Positions 49,977-62,859 of a DNA stretch of 64,000 nt are shown here, piece after piece; positions within the stretch are counted from its first letter, which is position 1; every line of letters begins with the position of its first letter. The stretch spans positions 62,001 through 126,000 of the forward strand of contig JAFEEL010000020.1 in assembly GCA_018241125.1 (NCBI GenBank), read 5' to 3'. Under the pieces are notes generated by a model. It saw only the letters and a program-made list of their open reading frames with translations, did no database searches and was not told the origin of the DNA. The position numbers were made by a program, and so were the translations under genes. This stretch comes from Pseudomonadota bacterium (lineage in GTDB: Bacteria; Pseudomonadota; Gammaproteobacteria; Xanthomonadales; Xanthomonadaceae).

Positions 49977-52838
49977 TCACCCCGCATCGATTTCCACCCG
50001 ATTGCGGCCACCGCGCTTGGCCGCGTACAGGCGCTCGTCGGCGGTTCGCAGCAATGCCTGGGCGCTGTCGGCCAGGATCGGCACGCGCACTGCGACGCCG
50101 ATGCTGACGGTCACCACGCTATCGGCCGCTTCGAACGAACGCCGCAGCTGTTCGGCGCGGGCCGTGGCGGTCGCAGTGTCGGTCGCCGGCAGCAACAGGC
50201 AGAACTCCTCGCCGCCGTAGCGCGCCAACATCTCGCGCTGCGGTTGCACGCCCACCGCCAACCGTTCGGCCACCGCCTTGAGTACGGCATCTCCTGCCGG
50301 GTGGCCATGGCGGTCGTTGTAGTCCTTGAAGTGATCGACGTCGATCATCAGCAGCGCGATCGGAATGCGCTGGTCGAGGCAGCGCTGCCATTCACGCTGC
50401 AAGGCGATTTCCAACGCACGGCGGTTGGCGACGCCGGTCAGCGGATCCTCGGTGGCCAGCTCGGCGAGCTTGCGGTTGGCCGCTTCCAGTTCGGCGGTAC
50501 GCGCGGCGACCTGCCCCTCCAGCAACTGCTGGCGCTGTGCGAACACCCGCGCCTGCCGGTGCTCACGCCAGCGGATCACGCCCCACAGCAGCAGCAGTCC
50601 GGCCAGCAGGAGCAACAGCCGCACGGTGTTGATCTGGTACCAACGCGGGGCGATGGAGAATGGGTATTGCGCCGGCTCCACCGCGCGTCCGCTGGGTGTG
50701 CGGCCCTCGATTTCGACCGTGTAGTCGCCCGGCTGATCCAGACTGCTCAGCGCCAACAGCGATTGTTCGCGCCACTCGCTCCAGCTGCCGGTCAGGCCAC
50801 GGATTCGATATCGATACTCCACCCCCGGCTCCGGACTGAACACCGTGAAGTGCAGGCTCAACGACTGGCTCTGCGTGAAACTGTCGGCACCGTTGGCCTG
50901 TATCGGCAGCCGCGTCGCCGTGCCGTCGGCTTGCGTGCGTTGTACCGCGGTCAGGCGCACCACCAGCGGTGGCGGCGCGGTCGGCGTGGCCGCTTCGGGT
51001 CGGTACTGCAACAGCGCCCGCCACACCCCCATGCGCAGCACGCCGTCGGTGCCGTAGCGCAGCAGGCTTTGCGAGGCGACCGGCTGCGCGCCGAAATCCA
51101 GACGCTGCCAATGCCCTTTGCTGCGCTGCCAGTACAGGCGACTGCCGGTGGCGGCGAACGCGCCCAGCGGCGTGTTCAGCAGTTGAAACGCATTGGGGTT
51201 TTGCATCAACGAGAACGGCTCGCCGGCAAACGGTGCAAACCCGCGCCCGTCGAAGCGGTACACATGTTCGCCGATGCCCACGAACACATCCGCGCCCAGC
51301 GCGTAGATCTGGGTGGCTTGGTTGGGATCGTGCGCCGCACCCGGCGTGGTCAAGGCAAAGCGCTCGCGCTTGAGGATGCGGGCGTGGATGGGATCGACCT
51401 GCCAGCGCTCGGGCAGGCCACGCGTGTTGTTGACCCACAACACGCCCGGCGCGACCTCCAGCAGCGATTGGCTGGCCAGCTCCGGCGCCGGCATCAGGCC
51501 CGCCAGCTTCCAGTGATGATCGGCCCGCCGCAACACGTACACGCCGGCATCGCCCGGCGCGTACATCAGATCGGGATCGTAACGGGACGCAACCAACGCG
51601 TAAGCCGGATCGTCCTGATCGAGCAACTTGTCCACCCGGTCGTCGTCGCCGATCACGTCGATGCCGCCGGCGCGCGCCAGCAACAGGCCGTCGGCGGTAC
51701 TGCGCAGCGCGAAGATCTGGTTGCGGTGTTCCCCGGCAATCCAGTCGGTATGGAGTTGCCCGCCGCGGTCGGTCATGCGCGCCAACCCGCGTACACCCAC
51801 CGCCAGCCACAGCGCACCGCGGTGGATCTCGGCGTCGGCGATCACCCCGCCCAGCTCGCCGGTGTCGACGCGCGACCACGTCGAAGGCAGTTGCAGACGC
51901 AGCAGTTCATCGTCACTGCACGCCCACAGGCCATCGTCGCCATCGGTCGCCAGCGCAGTGATGCCGGTGCGGGCGATCGGGTAACGCGCGAGCAGGTGCG
52001 CGTCGGCATCGTATTCGAGCAGGTTGCCCGACTGGGTGGAAACCACGAAACCGCCGCCGCGCAGGGGCGCCACCGCGGAGAATATCCCGGCATCGGCCGG
52101 GATCGGCGGCACCGCCAGCGCGCTCACGCCGTGTTCGTCGAGGCGATAGAATCCGCCGACCGAAATCGCCAACGCAAACTTCCCGCGATCGACGATCTCC
52201 ACACCGCGGTGCCCGCTCATGATCTGCCCACCGGGCACCGGAACCAGCTGGCCGTCGGCAAACCGCCGCAGCCCGGCTTTCATGTCCAACGTGTACAACA
52301 TACCTTGCCAGGCGCTGAACCCGCTGTCGGCCTCGGGCATCGGCCAGATCTTGCGGCGTCCGTCGAAACCGTAATACAACATCTGCCGCTGGGCACGGAA
52401 ATACACCCCGCCGGCGACCGGTACGATCTGCTGCATCCAGCCCAACGCACGCGCCGCACCCGTCAGCCCGAAGGCATCGCGCAGGTCGTGGTAGACGGCG
52501 GTGCCATCGCCGGCGGTATCGATGTAGCCGAAACTGTCGTAGCCCGACAGATACACGCGCCCATCCGTGCCCCGCGCCAGATACCCGGCGGCCATGCCGC
52601 CAGGCAGCGGGATCGTCTCCCACTCACGGCCTTGCATGCGTAGCACGCCGTCGGTGTTGCCCACGTACACCCGCCCCTGCGCATCGCGGGCGACGCCGTA
52701 CAAATAGGGCGTGGCCTTGAAGTCGACGGGGGTGAAGCGCTGCAGCAACGGTTCGCCGGGGAACGCCCACGCGCTGGCGCCCGCGCAAGCCACGGCGAGG
52801 GCGAAACCGATGAGAAGCCGGCGCAGCAAGGTTTGCAC
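49977..52838 (-). CDS. Beta-propeller sensor diguanylate cyclase (GGDEF)
   Basis: 953 aa, inner membrane. A signal peptide ([18 protein letters not shown]) precedes a long periplasmic region of two-component-regulator propeller repeats (about 40-620, e.g. [20 protein letters not shown]), a Y_Y_Y-type domain (about 680-770), a membrane helix ([19 protein letters not shown]), a coiled coil and a GGDEF domain. [16 protein letters not shown] and [12 protein letters not shown] are intact, so c-di-GMP synthesis is expected. The usual inhibitory RxxD site before GGEEF is replaced (PQRE), so product inhibition may be lost. The start is GTG at 52838. No neighbour shares its operon. The ligand is unknown. 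Confidence 0.92.
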   Translation of the reverse strand: MQTLLRRLLIGFALAVACAGASAWAFPGEPLLQRFTPVDFKATPYLYGVARDAQGRVYVGNTDGVLRMQGREWETIPLPGGMAAGYLARGTDGRVYLSGYDSFGYIDTAGDGTAVYHDLRDAFGLTGAARALGWMQQIVPVAGGVYFRAQRQMLYYGFDGRRKIWPMPEADSGFSAWQGMLYTLDMKAGLRRFADGQLVPVPGGQIMSGHRGVEIVDRGKFALAISVGGFYRLDEHGVSALAVPPIPADAGIFSAVAPLRGGGFVVSTQSGNLLEYDADAHLLARYPIARTGITALATDGDDGLWACSDDELLRLQLPSTWSRVDTGELGGVIADAEIHRGALWLAVGVRGLARMTDRGGQLHTDWIAGEHRNQIFALRSTADGLLLARAGGIDVIGDDDRVDKLLDQDDPAYALVASRYDPDLMYAPGDAGVYVLRRADHHWKLAGLMPAPELASQSLLEVAPGVLWVNNTRGLPERWQVDPIHARILKRERFALTTPGAAHDPNQATQIYALGADVFVGIGEHVYRFDGRGFAPFAGEPFSLMQNPNAFQLLNTPLGAFAATGSRLYWQRSKGHWQRLDFGAQPVASQSLLRYGTDGVLRMGVWRALLQYRPEAATPTAPPPLVVRLTAVQRTQADGTATRLPIQANGADSFTQSQSLSLHFTVFSPEPGVEYRYRIRGLTGSWSEWREQSLLALSSLDQPGDYTVEIEGRTPSGRAVEPAQYPFSIAPRWYQINTVRLLLLLAGLLLLWGVIRWREHRQARVFAQRQQLLEGQVAARTAELEAANRKLAELATEDPLTGVANRRALEIALQREWQRCLDQRIPIALLMIDVDHFKDYNDRHGHPAGDAVLKAVAERLAVGVQPQREMLARYGGEEFCLLLPATDTATATARAEQLRRSFEAADSVVTVSIGVAVRVPILADSAQALLRTADERLYAAKRGGRNRVEIDAG

Positions 52839-52991
52839 GCGCGCAGTATGCTGCGCGATGGTGGTGAATTACAGGTGGCGACGGGCGTGGCGGCAGGGTT
52901 TGTGCAATCGGATCACCGATTTGCGGGCCCGGTCACGGTCGCGGCCGGCCCCACCGCAGCCATCGCCCCCACCACCGGCAAGGAATCCACC

Positions 52992-53807
52992 GTGCACACC
53001 GTGCTCAGCGTCAACCTGAACAAGATTGCGGTGCTGCGCAACTCCCGCGGCGGCACCCGCCCGGATTTGCGCACGGCCGCCGAGACGGTCATTGCCGCCG
53101 GCTGCGGCGGGATCACCGTGCACCCGCGCCCCGATCAGCGCCACATCCGCCCCGACGACGTGCGCCTGTTGGCGGCGGTCAGCCGCGAGCACGGCGTGGA
53201 GTTCAACATCGAGGGCAATCCGTTCGCGCCGCCACGCGGCGACTATCCCGGGCTGCTGGCGCTGGTCGAGCAGACCCGCCCGCAGCAGGTAACCTTGGTC
53301 CCCGACGGCGACGGCCAGCTCACCTCCGACCACGGCTTCGATCTGGATCGTGATGGGCCGCGTTTGCAGCCGCTGGTACGGGCGTTTTCCGCGTGCGGCA
53401 GTCGGGTGTCGCTGTTCATGGACTGCGCTGCACCGGCGCTGGAACAGGCGGCCGACATCGGCGCCACCCGCATCGAGTTGTATACCGGCCCTTACGCACT
53501 CGCACACGCCAACGGCAACGCCACAGCAGAACTGGCGGCCTGCGCCGGCAGCACCCGACGCGCCAGCGCGGTCGGGTTGGGCGTCAACGCCGGGCACGAC
53601 CTCGACCAGCACAATCTGGGCGACTTGCTGCGTGTCGTCCCGCAGATCGCCGAGGTTTCCATCGGCCACGCGCTGATCGACGAGGCGCTGTACGCCGGCT
53701 TGGAGGCGACCGTGCGCGCCTACCTGCGGGTGATCGCCGCTGCGCGCGGCACAGACGAAGACGCCGCCCAACGGGCGGCGTCGTACTCCAACCACGCAGC
53801 ATCGTGA
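52992..53807 (+). CDS. pdxJ: Pyridoxine 5'-phosphate synthase
   Basis: Condenses 3-amino-1-hydroxyacetone 1-phosphate with deoxyxylulose 5-phosphate to form pyridoxine phosphate (vitamin B6). The 271-aa TIM barrel shows [59 protein letters not shown] and [16 protein letters not shown], all family hallmarks. The GTG at 52992 starts directly before these and has AGGAA 6 bases upstream; the frame is open further upstream without homology. It is convergent with exbD2, and a perfect hairpin lies in its last codons. Confidence 0.94.
   Translation: MHTVLSVNLNKIAVLRNSRGGTRPDLRTAAETVIAAGCGGITVHPRPDQRHIRPDDVRLLAAVSREHGVEFNIEGNPFAPPRGDYPGLLALVEQTRPQQVTLVPDGDGQLTSDHGFDLDRDGPRLQPLVRAFSACGSRVSLFMDCAAPALEQAADIGATRIELYTGPYALAHANGNATAELAACAGSTRRASAVGLGVNAGHDLDQHNLGDLLRVVPQIAEVSIGHALIDEALYAGLEATVRAYLRVIAAARGTDEDAAQRAASYSNHAAS
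53760..53782 (-). terminator. Perfect hairpin inside the pdxJ C-terminus, probable terminator of the tonB-exb operon
   Basis: GACGCCGCCC and GGGCGGCGTC pair perfectly around AAC. On the minus strand it lies 32 bp past the exbD2 stop and is followed by TTCGTCTG, T-rich for this genome. It also encodes the pdxJ residues DAAQRAAS. Confidence 0.55.
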
Positions 53808-53813
53808 CGACGT

Positions 53814-54233
53814 TCAGCCGCCCTTGTCGACGAAACCCACCTTGATCATGCCGGCGTTCTTGGTCGCCGCCAGCACCTTGGCCAGCACGTCGTACTCGGC
53901 TTCCGGATCGGTGTCGATCTGGATCACCGGTTGCTGCTTGGGATCGGTGTAGCGATCGGCCTCGACTTGCAACTGGTCGCGCAGGCTGCCCAGCGGCACC
54001 GGGGTGCCGTTCCACGCGATCGAACCGCTGGAATCGATCTTGATGGTGATCGGCGGGGCGATCGCCGGCGGCGGCGGATTCACCGACGGGATCGGAAGAT
54101 CCACCCCCACCGGGTAGGTCATCGGCGGCATGGTGACCATGAAGATGATCAGCAGCACGAGCATCACGTCCACCAAGGGTGTGACGTTCATGTCGACGAT
54201 CGGGCCGCCGCTGTTGCTGGAGGAAAATGCCAT
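53814..54233 (-). CDS. exbD: ExbD-family biopolymer transport protein (second copy)
   Basis: 139 aa. One N-terminal membrane helix with the proton-pathway Asp in NVTPLVDVMLVLLIIFMVTM, then a periplasmic domain with DLPIPSVNP and QIDTDPEAEYDVLAKVLAAT. It joins ExbB and TonB to couple proton flow to TonB. It lies 25 bp after the first exbD, the arrangement of exbD1-exbD2 known in Xanthomonas. Its sequence is clearly different from the first copy, so it is not a recent duplicate. Confidence 0.92.
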   Translation of the reverse strand: MAFSSSNSGGPIVDMNVTPLVDVMLVLLIIFMVTMPPMTYPVGVDLPIPSVNPPPPAIAPPITIKIDSSGSIAWNGTPVPLGSLRDQLQVEADRYTDPKQQPVIQIDTDPEAEYDVLAKVLAATKNAGMIKVGFVDKGG

Positions 54234-54258
54234 GGTCTGGTGTTCCGAGCGCTTGGGC

Positions 54259-54684
54259 CTAGTTGCCCTGGCCCTTCGGGGCCGAAATGAAGCCGACCTT
54301 CTGGATGCCGTTGGCCGTACAGGCCTTCACCACCTTCCAGATGATGGAGTAGTGGGTGTTCTTGTCGGCACGGATGTCCACCTCCGGCTGCGGCTCCTGC
54401 TGGCCGGTGGTGTACAGCTTGCTGTCGAACAATGACGAATCGATCAGGTCGTCGTTCCAGTAGATGCTGCCGTCGGCCTTCACCGTCACCGTCACCGGCG
54501 GATGCGAGAGCGGGTCGGGCACCTTGCGCAAGATGGCGTTGGGCAGCTTGACCGGAATCTTGTGCCGCATCAGCGGGGTGGTGATCATGAAGATGATCAG
54601 CAGCACCAGCATCACGTCCACGAGGGGCGTGACGTTGATGGTGGCCATCGGGCCGCCGCTGTCGCCGCCGGCGCTCATTCCCAT
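54259..54684 (-). CDS. exbD: ExbD-family biopolymer transport protein (first copy)
   Basis: 141 aa. The membrane helix INVTPLVDVMLVLLIIFMIT has the conserved Asp. The periplasmic domain has TVKADGSIYWNDDLID and VDIRADKNTHYSIIWKVVKA. With ExbB it forms the proton-driven motor that energises TonB. It is 33 bp after exbB and 25 bp before the second exbD, all in one operon. Confidence 0.93.
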   Translation of the reverse strand: MGMSAGGDSGGPMATINVTPLVDVMLVLLIIFMITTPLMRHKIPVKLPNAILRKVPDPLSHPPVTVTVKADGSIYWNDDLIDSSLFDSKLYTTGQQEPQPEVDIRADKNTHYSIIWKVVKACTANGIQKVGFISAPKGQGN

Positions 54685-54717
54685 TGCGAAACTCCTCTGA
54701 GGATCCCGACGGGCGCG

Positions 54718-55494
54718 TTACGCGCCGACGCGGGAGCCGGTCGCGAAGAAGTCGTGCAGATCGTGCGCGAAGGCGTCGAACTGCGAGTTGGTCACGCGGT
54801 TCATGCGCACGAAGAAGTTGTACGCCAGCACCGCCGGGATGGCCACGAACAGGCCCAGCGCGGTCATGATCAGCGCCTCGCCCACCGGGCCGGCGACCGC
54901 CTCAATCGAGGACTGGCCGGACTGGGCGATGCCGGTCAGGGCGTGGTAGATGCCCCACACGGTGCCGAGCAGGCCGACGAAGGGCGCAGTCGAGCCGACC
55001 GTGGCCAGCAGGGTCAGGCCGTTCTCGAGATTCTCGCTCTCGCGCGACACCGCTTGGCGCAGGGCGCGGTCGATGAACTCCGAGCGATTCAAGGCACCGG
55101 TCAGGCGACCGCCTTCATTGCGCTGATGGTGCGCGGCAGCTTCGGCGCAATCCAGGGCGATTTTCGAGAACGGCTCGCTCTTGGGCTGTTGTTCCATGAA
55201 CTGGATGGCGTCCTGCGCGTTCTGGGTTTCCCAGAACGTGGCGATGACCTTGTCCGAACGCGTGCGGATGCGCACGTTGCGGAAGATGTTCACCACCATG
55301 TAGAAAAACGACAGGAACATGAACACGCACAAGCTGATGAACACCAGCAGGCCGACGTTGTTTTCGCCGGAAATGAACGTGCCCCACATGTGTCCGAAAC
55401 CGATGGCGTTGAGTGCCTCGGCATTGGACGTACCGCCGGTGGCGCCGGCCGCGGATGCGGCCGCAGCGGCCGTGGAGGTGGCTTCTTGCAACAT
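54718..55494 (-). CDS. exbB: ExbB/TolQ-family proton channel protein
   Basis: 258 aa. It has three membrane helices: VGLLVFISLCVFMFLSFFYM near the N-terminus, LTLLATVGSTAPFVGLLGTV and EALIMTALGLFVAIPAVLAY, separated by a large cytoplasmic loop. VGSTAPFVGLLGTVWGIYHA is the family signature. It forms the pentameric channel of the TonB motor. The N-terminal 30 residues are Ala/Thr-rich, an extension common in Xanthomonas ExbB. It follows tonB by 33 bp. Confidence 0.94.
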   Translation of the reverse strand: MLQEATSTAAAAASAAGATGGTSNAEALNAIGFGHMWGTFISGENNVGLLVFISLCVFMFLSFFYMVVNIFRNVRIRTRSDKVIATFWETQNAQDAIQFMEQQPKSEPFSKIALDCAEAAAHHQRNEGGRLTGALNRSEFIDRALRQAVSRESENLENGLTLLATVGSTAPFVGLLGTVWGIYHALTGIAQSGQSSIEAVAGPVGEALIMTALGLFVAIPAVLAYNFFVRMNRVTNSQFDAFAHDLHDFFATGSRVGA

Positions 55495-55527
55495 GGCCTT
55501 GCCCTTGAGTTGATGGAATGACGGGTT

Positions 55528-56187
55528 TTACAGCTTGAACTCGACCGGCACACGAACCGTGGCCGGCACACGTACGCCGTTCTTCACTTCCGGATTGAAC
55601 CGCCAGTGCATGGCGGCGTCCTTGGCGGCGCGCTTGAGGTTGGTGTTGTGACTGGTGTCCCGCTCGACATCACAGCCAGTCGGTACCCCATTGGCATCGA
55701 TCGCACACAGCAAAGTCACCACGCCGGTGATGCCGTCGGCCATTTCCTTGGGCGGGTACTGCGGCGGGTTGGCGTGCATGAAGCTGATGTCGACGCTGGC
55801 GCCGATATCGTGCGACTGCTGCGGCGGCGCCGGCGGCGCCGGCGGCGGCGCTTGCACCGACATCGGTGTTGAGTTCTGGGTGACGACCGGCGGTGGCGGC
55901 ACCGGCGGCGGCGGTGTACTGACCTTCGGCGGCGGCGGCACTTCCTTGGGCGGCGGCGTCTTGACTTCCTGCGGCTTGGGCGGCGGCGGCGGCGGCGGCT
56001 TGGGCGGGGGGGTGATGATCACCGCCCGTGGCTTGTCCTGATCGTCCTTGGAGGTGTCCTGCACCGACGGCGGCACCAGCAGCATCATGAACAGCGAGGC
56101 CTGCACGGTGATCGCGAACGCGATGCCGCACACCCGTGCCCAGTTGAAGGTGTCCGGTTCGGAATGGGCGTTGTAGTAGGACGACAT
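55528..56187 (-). CDS. tonB: TonB energy-transducing protein
   Basis: 219 aa. One N-terminal membrane helix (IAFAITVQASLFMMLLVPPS) anchors it. A long Pro/Lys periplasmic spacer (PPPKPPPPPPPKPQEVKTPP and further) crosses the periplasm. A C-terminal TonB domain has QYPPKEMADGITGVVTLLCA, HWRFNPEVKNG and VPVEFKL. It connects ExbB/ExbD to outer-membrane receptors such as the one at 2-5 kb. It heads the tonB-exbB-exbD-exbD operon. Confidence 0.94.
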   Translation of the reverse strand: MSSYYNAHSEPDTFNWARVCGIAFAITVQASLFMMLLVPPSVQDTSKDDQDKPRAVIITPPPKPPPPPPPKPQEVKTPPPKEVPPPPKVSTPPPPVPPPPVVTQNSTPMSVQAPPPAPPAPPQQSHDIGASVDISFMHANPPQYPPKEMADGITGVVTLLCAIDANGVPTGCDVERDTSHNTNLKRAAKDAAMHWRFNPEVKNGVRVPATVRVPVEFKL

Positions 56188-56318
56188 TTTCGTGGCGACC
56201 CAAGCTGACCTTGCATTGAACCCCGGACAGCCGCGCCGGCTGTCGCGGGCGCGGGAACCTGTAGCTTATAGCAAACCTGCGGTCGCGCAAACAAGCCGCG
56301 ACCATTGTGCCGCCTGCA

Positions 56319-57554
56319 TCACTTTTTCTTGCGTGGCGGCGGGGATGCCGCGCCATTGGCTGCGATCAGCTTTTGCGCCGCTTGCTGATCGGCTGCCGAC
56401 AGGCCCTTGGCGATCGCTGCCTGCGCCGCGGCCCGGGCCTGTGCGTGCTGCTGGGCGTTGTTGTACATGCGCGCCAGGTTCAAGCCCGCCTCGCCGTCGC
56501 TGGAAACCGCATCGGCCTTCTTGTAGGCGTCGATCGCCTGTTCGTTCTGCCCTTGCGCCACGTAGCTTTGCGCCAGCACCGAATAGATGGCGGCATCTGG
56601 CTTGAGCACGTTTTTCTGCAACCCCTCGTTGATCAACGCGATGGTCTGGGCGTCGGCGCCGGGGGTGTTGGCGTAGATCTGGATCAGCTTGCGGTAATCG
56701 TCCGACGTGGTGAGCATGCCGCGCGCGCGCGCGTCGGCGAGCAACGCCTTGGCCTTGTCGGTCTGCTTGGCCGCCATGTAGGCCGACGCCAGATTCATCA
56801 ATGCGCCCTTGTCGTCCGGGTTCGCCTTGTGCAGGCTTTCCCCGAGCGCGATCGCCTTGTCGCCCTGCTTGAGCTCGAAGTAACTGGCGAACAGCATTTG
56901 CTGCTCGTTGGGATCGGGCTTGGCTTCGCCAGCCAGCGCCTTCTCCAGCGCCGACGCGGCGTTGGCGTAGTCCTTCTTCATGAAGTAATCGCGACCACGG
57001 ATGCCGTTGTAGGCCGGCTTGTCTTCTCTGGTTTCCTTGCTGAGCCGATCCAGCGTGGCCAGAGCGGCATCGGGCTGGCCCGCGCTGGACTGGGCGACGG
57101 CGAGATTGAACATCGCCTGGTAGTGATCGTTGTTCGGCAGGCCGTTGGCGTCGATGGCGTTCTTCAAGGCCTCCGCCGCCTTGGCGGCATCGTGCTTGCC
57201 GAAGTTCGCGTAGCCGATGCTTTGCCACGCGGCCGATTTGTCGAAGGCGTTGGCCTTGGGATCGGCGAGCATGGTATTGGCCAGCGCGATGGCATCATCG
57301 TCCTGGTGGGCGCCGATCAGGTCGTGCAGCTTGTTGACGTTCTTGGCCATCGCATCGGAACTGGCCTTGTTCGGCGGCTCGGCGCGGGTCGCTTGCGGAA
57401 ACAACGGCACGACCTTGGCTTCGCGCTTCTTGACGACCTCGTGGCGATCGGTCTGCTGAACCTGGTCGTCCTGCGCCAACGCCAACATGGGCAGCGCACC
57501 CGCGGCGACGATCGCCACCGCCAGAAGACCAAACCGCATGGGACGTTTTTGCAT
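56319..57554 (-). CDS. Secreted TPR-repeat protein
   Basis: 411 aa with a signal peptide (MRFGLLAVAIVAAGALPMLA, cut near LAQ). The mature part is built of TPR units (AAWQSIGYANFGKHDAAKAA, MFNLAVAQSSAGQPDAALAT, ALMNLASAYMAAKQTDKAKA, IYSVLAQSYVAQGQNEQAID and more). The tail PPPRKKK is basic. It lies between gyrB and tonB, where Xanthomonas-type genomes carry a similar gene as far as I recall. It probably scaffolds periplasmic partners; no enzymatic motif is seen. Starts at 57554 or 57539 are both possible. Confidence 0.85.
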   Translation of the reverse strand: MQKRPMRFGLLAVAIVAAGALPMLALAQDDQVQQTDRHEVVKKREAKVVPLFPQATRAEPPNKASSDAMAKNVNKLHDLIGAHQDDDAIALANTMLADPKANAFDKSAAWQSIGYANFGKHDAAKAAEALKNAIDANGLPNNDHYQAMFNLAVAQSSAGQPDAALATLDRLSKETREDKPAYNGIRGRDYFMKKDYANAASALEKALAGEAKPDPNEQQMLFASYFELKQGDKAIALGESLHKANPDDKGALMNLASAYMAAKQTDKAKALLADARARGMLTTSDDYRKLIQIYANTPGADAQTIALINEGLQKNVLKPDAAIYSVLAQSYVAQGQNEQAIDAYKKADAVSSDGEAGLNLARMYNNAQQHAQARAAAQAAIAKGLSAADQQAAQKLIAANGAASPPPRKKK

Positions 57555-57640
57555 GGTGAACCCCGTTTCGACCTCGGCGCCTCGCGCCGGGCCCGACAGG
57601 GTAAACGGAATTAGTGCCTTTGCTCAAGTGCTGCTGGGGC

Positions 57641-57710
57641 GGGAAGCGGGAAGCGGGAAGCGGGAAGCGGGAAGCGGGAAGCGGGAAGCGGGAAGCGGGA
57701 AGCGGGAAAG
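57641..57710. repeat. Heptanucleotide tandem repeat (GGGAAGC)n
   Basis: Nine exact GGGAAGC units followed by one GGGAAAG fill 70 bp. The same purine-rich heptamer theme appears at 19.93-20.05 kb. It lies in the 348-bp gap 57555-57902 between gyrB and the TPR gene. Besides this tract and the next repeat, I see no gene in that gap. Confidence 0.92.
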
Positions 57711-57715
57711 AGCTT

Positions 57716-57800
57716 GTCATCCCGAACGAAGTGAGGGAACTGTTGTTCGTCGATATTTGCATCGCCACGAAAAGCAGATCCTTCGCTGCGCTCAGGGTTA
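57716..57800. repeat. Dispersed inverted repeat (CCGAACGAAGTGAGGGA type)
   Basis: TCATCCCGAACGAAGTGAGG (57718-57737) and GCAGATCCTTCGCTGCGCTC (57775-57794) form the two arms of a repeat type widespread in bacterial intergenic DNA. It lies directly after the heptamer tract, downstream of gyrB on its strand. Confidence 0.6.
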
Positions 57801-57902
57801 CCACACGGACGAAACTCGGGGCGAGGCCAGAGGCCAGGTTGCGCGGCGAGCGCACGATGCGCGAGCCCGCAACGACTCGAGCCGCGCCTTTCGCCATCCG
57901 GC

Positions 57903-61488
<3,586 letters not shown>

Positions 61489-61555
61489 GGTTGCCGGTAC
61501 CGACGATTTCGTAACGGCGGCCGCTGACCGCCGACTCCGCGTGATCGGGGTGGGA

Positions 61556-62656
61556 TCACAGCCGCAGCGGCATCACCACGTGCCGGCAGTGGTCGTGCTC
61601 GACCTCACGCAGCAGCGCGCTGGAGTTGGCGTCGCGCAGCGCCACGGTGACCGTTTCGCCCCGCAGGGCGCCGAGGGCATCGAGCAGGTAGGTGACATTG
61701 AAGCCCACCGCCAGGCCATCGACGTGGGTCGTGGCTTCGAGCTCTTCCTGCGCTTCTTCCTGCTCGGGGTTGTGCGCGACCAGGCGCAGCATCCCGGGGC
61801 TCACCTCGAACTTCACCCCGCGGTACTTCTCGTTGGACAAGATTGCCGCGCGTTGCAGGGCCGAGCGCAGCGCCTCGCGGTCGATCCGTAGTTCCTTGTC
61901 GGCGCCGATCGGAATCACCGCTTCGTAGTCGGGAAAACGCCCCTCGATCAGCTTGGAGGTGAAGGTCAGGTCTTCGCGGCGCAGGCGCAGGTGGTTGCGT
62001 CCGATTTCCAACTCGATTTCACGGTCGGCCGCCTCCAGCAAGCGTTGCAGTTCCAGCACGCCCTTGCGCGGCAGGATGATCTGCTTGCGGGTTTGCACGC
62101 CGTTGGGGAGCGCGGTTTCGCATAATGCCAGACGATGCCCATCGGTCGCTACGCAGCGCAGGGTGTTCTCGCGCAGGTCCAGCAACAGGCCGTTGAGGTA
62201 ATAACGCACGTCTTGCTGGGCCATCGCAAACGCGGTGCGGTCGATCAGGTCCTTCATCGCCGCCTCGGGCACGCGCACGCGCTCGAGCAGCTCGATGTCC
62301 TCGATCACCGGGAAATCGTTCGCTGGCAGGGTCGCCATGGCGGAGCGGCTGCGCCCGGACTGCACCGTGGCCTTGTCCTGCCCGAGGCCCACGGTGACGC
62401 GAGCGCCGTCGGGCAGGGCGCGCACATACTCGAACAGTTTGCGCGCCGGGATGGTCGCTTCGCCGTCGCGGGCGTCCTCCACCGCGGTGCGCGCGATCAT
62501 CTCCACTTCCAAGTCGCTGGCCGTCAGCAACAAGCTGCCATCCTTGACCACCACCAGCAGGTTGGCCAGCACCGGCATGGTGTGCCGGCGCTCGACCACG
62601 TTGACGACCTGCTGGATCGACTTGAGCAGGGTTTCGCGCTGCAGGGAGAAACGCAT
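61556..62656 (-). CDS. dnaN: DNA polymerase III beta sliding clamp
   Basis: 366 aa, the E. coli clamp length. It starts MRFSLQRETLLKSIQQVVNV, has VVERRHTMPVLANLLVVV, and ends LREVEHDHCRHVVMPLRL, the standard clamp C-terminus with the protein-binding M-P-x-R-L. It encircles DNA and tethers polymerases. The gap to dnaA is 203 bp and to recF 67 bp. An AT-rich segment with TATAAA (near 62684-62689 on the minus strand) precedes it and could drive separate transcription. Confidence 0.97.
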   Translation of the reverse strand: MRFSLQRETLLKSIQQVVNVVERRHTMPVLANLLVVVKDGSLLLTASDLEVEMIARTAVEDARDGEATIPARKLFEYVRALPDGARVTVGLGQDKATVQSGRSRSAMATLPANDFPVIEDIELLERVRVPEAAMKDLIDRTAFAMAQQDVRYYLNGLLLDLRENTLRCVATDGHRLALCETALPNGVQTRKQIILPRKGVLELQRLLEAADREIELEIGRNHLRLRREDLTFTSKLIEGRFPDYEAVIPIGADKELRIDREALRSALQRAAILSNEKYRGVKFEVSPGMLRLVAHNPEQEEAQEELEATTHVDGLAVGFNVTYLLDALGALRGETVTVALRDANSSALLREVEHDHCRHVVMPLRL

Positions 62657-62859
62657 GGGCCGGAATCCGATTGCTTTGAAGGAGATTTATAAAGAAAAAC
62701 AGTAGTAGCAAGACTGTGAAGTTTCCGGGAAAACACACTCAACACATTGAATGGATGACTGTTTTCTGGTGTGTATCCCTGTGCACAAGGTACTGGAAAG
62801 CGCTGCACATGCCGTGGGCGAAATCCGCTCTTGCCGCTCGTCCACAGCTTGCCCACACG
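62657..62859. other. dnaA-dnaN intergenic region with DnaA-box-like nonamers
   Basis: This 203-bp gap has an AT-rich half next to dnaN and several sequences within two mismatches of the DnaA box TTATNCACA: TCGTCCACA (62838-62846), TTGCCCACA (62849-62857), and on the other strand TGTGCACAA (62780-62788) and TGTGTATCC (62770-62778). This could be a DnaA-regulated promoter or part of the origin. The main oriC may instead lie beyond the window. Confidence 0.45.

Noticed and set aside
50244..52643. 799-codon plus-strand frame opposite the propeller diguanylate cyclase
   Set aside because: His/Arg/Gln-rich shadow sequence; the minus-strand gene has signal peptide, propeller and GGEEF.
57641..57710. 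CRISPR-like repetition
   Set aside because: Units are 7 bp and contiguous, without spacers or cas genes.
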